17,951 nucleotides of DNA from Candidatus Bathyarchaeota archaeon (GTDB lineage: Archaea; Thermoproteota; Bathyarchaeia; TCS64): assembly GCA_026014515.1 (NCBI GenBank), contig JAOZIG010000529.1, forward strand, positions 1-17,951, in the 5' to 3' direction. The notes beneath the pieces were generated by a model that did not search any database, was not told where the DNA came from, and worked only from the letters and a program-made list of their open reading frames with translations. Of this stretch, positions 13,931 through 17,951 are shown one piece after another (positions within the stretch are counted from its first letter, which is position 1; each line of letters starts with the position of its first letter). A program made the translations under genes and the position numbers.

Positions 13931-14824
13931 TTAGAAGACGGGTCCACCGTCTTTCTCAAGTAGCCTTGCCCAGTTCTCGTCAACCCAGCCCTGAATATCA
14001 TCAACCTCATCATCAGTGATGTGGCGGAATCTACCCTGACTACGAAGTACATCCTTTACAGGCTTCAGCTCCTTGGGTTTGAGACTCAGCTTCAGCGTAC
14101 CCTCGGTGACCTCATAGAGAGGCCAGAGACCGCTAAGGACCATGTCCTTGGCTACCTTTACGCTGTATCGTGGGTCAAAGCGCCATCCTGTTGGGCATGG
14201 TGCTGACACCTGTATGAACCTGAATCCCTTGACTGGCTTGGCGTAGCTTAGCTTACCGATAAAGTCCTCTGGGTATGCGACGCTTGCGGTTGCCGTATAT
14301 GGTACCCTGTGCATGGCTACGAGGAGTGGTAGGGGCTTTTTCTGCTCCTTCTTTCCTCGGCTGAACTCACCTAGGGGTGTGGTGGTTGTGGTAGCGTACT
14401 TTGTGGTAGCGCTGCTCCTCTGTCCACCTGTATTCATGTATGCCTCGTTGTCGTAACAGACCCATAAGAAGTCCTCGTCACGCTCAGCTGCTGCTGATAA
14501 TCCTTGGAATCCGATGTCTGTGGTTCCGCCGTCACCGACGATACCCACGACACGAATGTCATCGCGTTCAGTGCGTTTGAATGCACGTGCGAAGCCTGTC
14601 ATCATGGCTCCTGCGCCTTCAAATATCTCGCCGTAGAAGGCTGGTTGGTTGATGTTGCCGAATGCTGGTCCACAGCATGCGACTTCCTGTCTAACCATGT
14701 CTTTGCCGATTACTTTGGCGACGATTCTTGCGACTATGCTTCCTGCGCAGCCTTGGCATGCGCTGTTGGCTGGTGTGATGAACTCGACGTCATCTAGTTT
14801 GTTTAGTGGTATTGGTTTGCTCAT
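13931..14824 (-). CDS. porB: Pyruvate:ferredoxin oxidoreductase, beta subunit
   Basis: This 297-residue subunit binds thiamine diphosphate and one [4Fe-4S] cluster of the complex that converts pyruvate and CoA to acetyl-CoA, CO2 and reduced ferredoxin (or the reverse). Cluster cysteines are SACQGCAG (Cys23, Cys26), VACCG (Cys50/51) and SAPCPTGW (Cys210), the family pattern. The thiamine diphosphate motif begins GDGGTTDIGFQGLS (97-110) and ends in YDNEAYMNTGGQRSS (124-138). The YDNEAYMNTG wording is that of pyruvate-type enzymes rather than 2-oxoisovalerate or 2-oxoglutarate types. Length is normal (about 290-310). It is the last gene of the operon, 12 bases after porA, with stop and ribosome site merged as TAGGAGGA and 8 bases from that site to ATG. 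Identity is firm; pyruvate specificity is inferred from motif. Confidence 0.95.
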   Translation of the reverse strand: MSKPIPLNKLDDVEFITPANSACQGCAGSIVARIVAKVIGKDMVRQEVACCGPAFGNINQPAFYGEIFEGAGAMMTGFARAFKRTERDDIRVVGIVGDGGTTDIGFQGLSAAAERDEDFLWVCYDNEAYMNTGGQRSSATTKYATTTTTPLGEFSRGKKEQKKPLPLLVAMHRVPYTATASVAYPEDFIGKLSYAKPVKGFRFIQVSAPCPTGWRFDPRYSVKVAKDMVLSGLWPLYEVTEGTLKLSLKPKELKPVKDVLRSQGRFRHITDDEVDDIQGWVDENWARLLEKDGGPVF

Positions 14825-14831
14825 CTTGTTT

Positions 14832-14839
14832 TCCTCCTA
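14832..14839 (-). promoter_or_regulatory. Shine-Dalgarno site of porB overlapping the porA stop
   Basis: The minus strand reads TAGGAGGA, where TAG is the porA stop and GGAGG lies 8 bases before the porB ATG. It suggests translational coupling. An identical arrangement precedes porA. Confidence 0.75.
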
Positions 14840-16015
14840 CGCCCACTCCACTATCGGTGATACCTTCTCGCCATTGGCGGCTTTTAGAGTCTTCTCAGCC
14901 ATACGCTTCAAGTCCTCGACGCGCACCTCTTTTCCCCTCATTCCTGCATGGAAGTTTAGGGTTACTGGGCGCTCGTCAACATCGTAGATTGCGTGGCGTA
15001 GCTCTGTGAAGGTGATTCCTCCAAGGGTTCCTGTTGATACGTTTCTATCGATGACACCCATTGCTTTGGCGTAGCCTGCGATGCGCTGGAAGTCGTCGTC
15101 TGGGAATGGTTTGAAGCTCTTGATTGAGACCAAGCCGATCTTCTTTCCGTCTTTCTGCATCTGGTCGATGGCTGTCTTGGCGGTTGAGCCAATTGTGCCC
15201 ATGGCGACTAGTACAGCGTCAACGTTTTCACACTTGTACTCCTCAACCAATCCGTTACCATAGCTTCTGCCGAACCATTTCTCGAAATCAGCGTTAACTT
15301 CCTTGATTACGGTCTTGGCGTCCATGGCTGCCTGCTGCTGGTCCTTCCAGACCTTCTGGGGGTCTACGAAGGGGTTCCACAACTCACCAACGATCTTCTG
15401 GGACTCTGCTAGTTCCTCAGGGTACATTGGGATTGGGCGCTTGTATGGTGGCAGGAATGCGTCTACCTCTTCCTGTGCTGGGATTTCTACTGGCTCAGAT
15501 GTATAGCTGAGGATGTAGCCGTCTCCCGCGAAGATGGTTGGTAGTCTGACCCTTGGGTCTTCTGCGATCTTAAAGCTCATGATACCAGTGTCTAGTAGCT
15601 CTTGGCTGTTCTGGCACTCTAGCATAAGCCATCCTGTGTCTCGCTGGCTCATGGTGTCCATCTGGTCTGGCTGCATGCCCTTTGTTGACCTGTGTATGAC
15701 TGCCATGACTAGTGGGAGTCTTGCCCAGCTTGTCATGTGGAGTGGGTGGTGCATGTAGAGCAAGCCTGGTCCGCTTGTGGCTGTGAAGCTTCTGACGGTT
15801 GTGCTTGCTGTGATGGCTGATGCCTGACAGCTTAGCTCGCCCTCCATTGTAACGTACTCTGCGTCGATCTCGCCTGATGCGATCATGTCTGCTAGGTACT
15901 GGACGATGGTTGTCTGGGGTGTGATGGGGAAGGCGCTGATGTATTCTACGCGTGCTAGCTTAGCTGCGTATGCTACTGCCTTGTTTCCTACCATTACTTC
16001 GAATTTCTTTGCCAT
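14837..16015 (-). CDS. porA: Pyruvate:ferredoxin oxidoreductase, alpha subunit
   Basis: This 392-residue subunit contributes the pyrimidine-binding half of the thiamine diphosphate site and the 2-oxoacid pocket. Visible landmarks are GNKAVAYAAKLARVEYISAF (10-29) running into PITPQT (30-35), where the Thr of PITPQT contacts substrate in known structures. The cofactor-activating glutamate lies in VTMEGELS (Glu58 or Glu60). TATSGPGLLYMHHPLHM (78-94) and GTIGSTAKTAI in the transketolase C-terminal-like domain also fit. Length matches archaeal alpha subunits (about 390-400). The start ATG follows porGD by 12 bases with the same TAGGAGGA stop/ribosome-site fusion seen before porB. It acts in the cytoplasm as part of an alpha-beta-gamma-delta complex. 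No motif is missing. Identity strong. Confidence 0.95.
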   Translation of the reverse strand: MAKKFEVMVGNKAVAYAAKLARVEYISAFPITPQTTIVQYLADMIASGEIDAEYVTMEGELSCQASAITASTTVRSFTATSGPGLLYMHHPLHMTSWARLPLVMAVIHRSTKGMQPDQMDTMSQRDTGWLMLECQNSQELLDTGIMSFKIAEDPRVRLPTIFAGDGYILSYTSEPVEIPAQEEVDAFLPPYKRPIPMYPEELAESQKIVGELWNPFVDPQKVWKDQQQAAMDAKTVIKEVNADFEKWFGRSYGNGLVEEYKCENVDAVLVAMGTIGSTAKTAIDQMQKDGKKIGLVSIKSFKPFPDDDFQRIAGYAKAMGVIDRNVSTGTLGGITFTELRHAIYDVDERPVTLNFHAGMRGKEVRVEDLKRMAEKTLKAANGEKVSPIVEWA

Positions 16016-16022
16016 ATCATGC

Positions 16023-16030
16023 TCCTCCTA
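16023..16030 (-). promoter_or_regulatory. Shine-Dalgarno site of porA overlapping the gamma-delta stop
   Basis: The minus strand reads TAGGAGGA, with TAG the stop of the gamma-delta gene and GGAGG 8 bases before the porA ATG at 16015. Confidence 0.75.
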
Positions 16031-16825
16031 TAGGGTCTCCTGTACGAACTCAATCGCCTTGACTGGACACTCCTCTACACAGATACCGCAACCCTTGCAG
16101 TACTGGTAGTTGATGTCTGCCTTGCCGTCAACCATGCTAATGGCTACCTCTGGACAGAGTATGTAGCAGCGCTTGCATCCGATGCACTTTTCTTTATCTA
16201 GCTGGGGTGTGAATACCCTCCAACTGGATACGTCGCGTTCTCCCTTCTTCACCTCAACCTTCTGAGGTGGTAGGTCGCTAACGTCCTCAGGCATGTTTGC
16301 CTCTTCGTATGCTCTTCTTACGGCGTTTATGTTCATCTCAGCGATTCTTCCGCTCCACTGCTCGCTAATCGCTTTCTCGATGCTCTCAAGACTTACTGAG
16401 CCTGTTACCTTGGCGAATGCGCCTAGGATGGCTGTGTTTGTGATTGGGCGTCCAATGGTCTCTAGGGCGATGTTTGTGGCGTCTACGGTGGCTACCTTGA
16501 AGTCGCCTCCGAGTCCTGTCTCTCTTCCCTTATGTGGGTGGTTAATGAGAACAATGCCGCCTTTCTTCAGTCCCTCAGTGACTGGAACGCTCTTACCGAG
16601 TAGAGGGTCAAGGACAATTACCATGTCTGGCTCATGGACTAGGTCACGCTCGTTGATACGTTCCTCGCCTACGCGGAGGAAGCTTACGACTGGTGCTCCT
16701 CGTCTCTCTGTTCCATACATGGGGATTCCTTGAGTGAATTTTCCCTCATAGTATAGGGCAGTGGCTAGGATTCTGGTGCCTGTGACGGCTCCTTGTCCTC
16801 CCCTGCCGTGGAATCTTATTTCCAT
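16028..16825 (-). CDS. Pyruvate:ferredoxin oxidoreductase, fused gamma-delta subunit
   Basis: This 265-residue protein joins two subunits that are separate in classical four-subunit enzymes. Residues 1-180 are the gamma part: FHGRGGQGAVTG (6-17), QGIPMYGTERRGAPV (32-46) and TNTAILGAFAK (129-139), which contributes to the CoA site. A linker of about 25 residues (181-205) leads to the delta part, an 8-iron ferredoxin domain with CIGCKRCYILCP (Cys214, 217, 220, 224) and CKGCGICVEECP (Cys243, 246, 249, 253). Two [4Fe-4S] clusters there pass electrons from the PorB cluster to ferredoxin. It is the first gene of the operon. ATG at 16825 follows a TTG at 16828; a weak AGGTG site lies 12 bases upstream. 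Fusion is clean, with no frameshift between the parts. Confidence 0.93.
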   Translation of the reverse strand: MEIRFHGRGGQGAVTGTRILATALYYEGKFTQGIPMYGTERRGAPVVSFLRVGEERINERDLVHEPDMVIVLDPLLGKSVPVTEGLKKGGIVLINHPHKGRETGLGGDFKVATVDATNIALETIGRPITNTAILGAFAKVTGSVSLESIEKAISEQWSGRIAEMNINAVRRAYEEANMPEDVSDLPPQKVEVKKGERDVSSWRVFTPQLDKEKCIGCKRCYILCPEVAISMVDGKADINYQYCKGCGICVEECPVKAIEFVQETL

Positions 16826-16838
16826 CAAATTAGTTTAC

Positions 16839-16861
16839 ACCTATTTGAAACGAGGATAGGT
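16839..16861. promoter_or_regulatory. Inverted repeat ACCTAT-N11-ATAGGT at the por start region
   Basis: Perfect 6-base arms (16839-16844 and 16856-16861) flank the position where transcription should begin if the TATA-like box at 16871-16880 is used. One arm also contains the AGGTG ribosome-site candidate of the first por gene. Candidate operator; could be chance. Confidence 0.3.
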
Positions 16862-16870
16862 TCCTGTCGC

Positions 16871-16880
16871 TAAGTTATAT
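16871..16880 (-). promoter_or_regulatory. TATA-like box of the por operon
   Basis: The minus strand reads ATATAACTTA about 50 bases before the ATG at 16825, implying a leader of roughly 25 bases, unlike most genes here that look leaderless. Confidence 0.45.
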
Positions 16881-16933
16881 GCTTTGGCAATTATTTCTGA
16901 GACTAGTAAAATCAATATTTATTGAATAACCCA

Positions 16934-16942
16934 TTTTTTAAA
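16934..16942 (+). promoter_or_regulatory. TATA-like box of the serine hydrolase gene
   Basis: TTTTTTAAA is centred 28 bases before the ATG at 16966. A second AT-rich box (AATATTTATT, around 16912-16921) lies further up. Confidence 0.4.
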
Positions 16943-16965
16943 GACAAACAAAGCATCATAATATT

Positions 16966-17951
16966 ATGAAATTCAAACACGCAGCAAAATTAGACGAAAT
17001 TGCATCCAAAGCAATGGAAAAATCCTCAGCACCCGGGGCAAGCATCGCTTTAATCAAGGATGGGGAGATCGTTTACAAGAAGGGTTACGGGGCACGTAAC
17101 ATAGCGTCGAATACCCCTGCTACTGCTGATACCTTGTATGGGATTGGCAGTTGCACGAAGTCGTTTATCTGTCTGGCTACCATGATGCAGGTTCTGGAAG
17201 GAAAAATCACGGTGGATACACCCATCAGGGATCACTTGCCTGTTGAGGTAGGTTTCAAGGACTCACCCATCACAGTAAAGAGCCTCATGAGCCACAGCTC
17301 AGGGTTCCCCAGCTTGGGCACCGCTGATGTCATGATAGCCAAGATGAGTCTCGGCGGACACTCCATACCGTTGACCAGTGAGGATGATTTCTATAGTTTC
17401 CTGAATAATGCAGGGGATCGATTGGATGCTAAGCCTAGGGAAAGGTACTACTATCTGAACGCTGGGTACACCTTGCTTGGGTTGCTACTTGAGGAGCTAG
17501 AGGGGGAACAGTTGGAGAATATTCTGAGAAAACGTATCTGGGAGCCCCTTGGCATGAAGAGAACGACGCTAATGAAGGATAAGTTCACAGCAGATGAAGA
17601 TAGGATGACCGCCTACGTGAAGAACCCAGAAGGCAAAGTAGTGCAGTCAGAGCATCCGTTCCATGAGTTAATCTATGCCCCCGGCGGCATACTCAGCAGC
17701 GTTGTCGAGTCATGCAGCTACTTGAACATGTATCTGGGTAACTCGGAGCCATTGATTGATGAAGATTTGATGGCGGAGATGGTGATGATTCACAGTCCTC
17801 GTCCATCAACCATCTTCGGAGAAGGAGGATACGGTTACGGATGGGGCGTGATGGAGTTCAACGGCGAGACCATGATAACCCATACAGGCAGCACTGGCGT
17901 GAGTGGAGCAAACTATCTGTTTGTTCCTGAGCGTAACATCGGAGTAGCTTA
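16966..17951 (+). CDS. Serine hydrolase of the beta-lactamase/penicillin-binding family (class C-like), 3' end outside the window
   Basis: The frame from ATG 16966 stays open to the right edge, giving 328 residues without a stop. The active-site motifs of the class C beta-lactamase/DD-peptidase/esterase superfamily are all visible. The SxxK tetrad is in GIGSCTKSF (Ser62, Lys65), the YxN motif in RYYYLNAGY (Tyr163, Asn165), and the KTG-equivalent is HTG in THTGSTGVSG (His306-Gly308). Also family-like are PGASIALIKDGEIVYKKGYG (23-42), LMSHSSGFP (107-115) and GYGWGV. There is no signal peptide: MKFKHAAKLDEIASKAMEKS is charged and helical, so the protein looks cytoplasmic. Such proteins in archaea are usually esterases or D-amino-acid peptidases (murein is absent), so antibiotic resistance should not be assumed. 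The start is divergent from the por operon across 140 bases. Confidence 0.85.
   Translation, partial: MKFKHAAKLDEIASKAMEKSSAPGASIALIKDGEIVYKKGYGARNIASNTPATADTLYGIGSCTKSFICLATMMQVLEGKITVDTPIRDHLPVEVGFKDSPITVKSLMSHSSGFPSLGTADVMIAKMSLGGHSIPLTSEDDFYSFLNNAGDRLDAKPRERYYYLNAGYTLLGLLLEELEGEQLENILRKRIWEPLGMKRTTLMKDKFTADEDRMTAYVKNPEGKVVQSEHPFHELIYAPGGILSSVVESCSYLNMYLGNSEPLIDEDLMAEMVMIHSPRPSTIFGEGGYGYGWGVMEFNGETMITHTGSTGVSGANYLFVPERNIGVA

Noticed and set aside
13672..14052. 126-residue minus-strand frame spanning the ArsR/porB junction
   Set aside because: It overlaps two well-supported genes in other frames and has an arginine-rich composition typical of shadow frames.
14504..14797. Cysteine-rich plus-strand frame that could look like a small metal-binding protein
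   Set aside because: It is antisense to porB, where conserved Gly, Ala and Thr codons read back as Cys-rich sequence.
16293..16733. 146-residue plus-strand frame antisense to the por gamma part
   Set aside because: It is a shadow of a strongly conserved gene with no promoter or family features.
1..17951. CRISPR arrays, tRNA or rRNA genes, insertion sequences, integrase or attachment sites
   Set aside because: Reading both strands I saw no regularly spaced direct repeats, cloverleaf-like segments, transposase or integrase motifs. A tool-based scan was not possible.

Overview
The window reads as a compact archaeal chromosome segment. Protein-coding starts are preceded, about 24-28 bases upstream, by AT-rich boxes that look like archaeal TATA elements (for example CATAAATACA 26 bases before the ATG at 5691). 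Most first genes therefore appear leaderless, while the two internal genes of the one clear operon carry strong Shine-Dalgarno sites. A pyruvate:ferredoxin oxidoreductase with the four-subunit-type architecture, an archaeal-type helix-hairpin-helix/DUF4332 protein and an ArsR regulator fit this. The lineage cannot be fixed from the sequence alone. The gene mix and moderate GC would suit an anaerobic Asgard (Thorarchaeota-like) or other mesophilic archaeon, but that is a guess. No rRNA, tRNA, CRISPR, insertion sequence or prophage gene was seen.

Layout. 3-173 (+) is the tail of an unidentified protein. 175-1014 (-) is a tRNA-dihydrouridine synthase-like enzyme. 1114-2370 (+) is a PrsW-type membrane protease carrying a zinc ribbon. 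2371-3054 (-) is a membrane-anchored helix-hairpin-helix protein with a proline/glutamate linker. 3174-3470 (+) is a small orphan. 3525-4418 (+) is a metallo-beta-lactamase-fold hydrolase. 4401-5594 (-) is an MFS transporter. 5691-7139 (+) is an amidase-signature enzyme. 7136-8374 (-) is an Eis-like GNAT/SCP2 acetyltransferase. 8418-9977 (-) is an alpha/beta hydrolase fused to a polytopic membrane domain. 10011-12374 (-) is a metzincin of the DUF5117/DUF4953 type. 12517-13913 (+) holds a small winged-helix protein, a HAD hydrolase and an ArsR regulator. 13931-16825 (-) is the pyruvate:ferredoxin oxidoreductase operon (gamma-delta fusion, alpha, beta). 16966 to the right edge (+) is a serine beta-lactamase-family hydrolase, cut by the window end.

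How they work together. Only the por operon is a clear functional unit. It oxidises pyruvate (or makes it reductively) with CoA and ferredoxin and sits at the centre of anaerobic carbon and energy metabolism. The other genes look like single transcription units of general metabolism, proteolysis, transport and regulation. Four of the five convergent pairs end within a base or actually overlap, so little room is left for separate terminators. Three short inverted repeats sit at promoters (the ArsR gene, the metallopeptidase/winged-helix divergent region, and the por start site) and are the best candidate operators. I found no convincing multi-gene system that is wholly new. The most unusual items are protein architectures: membrane-tethered HhH, alpha/beta hydrolase plus membrane domain, and an apparently cytoplasmic metzincin and serine hydrolase.
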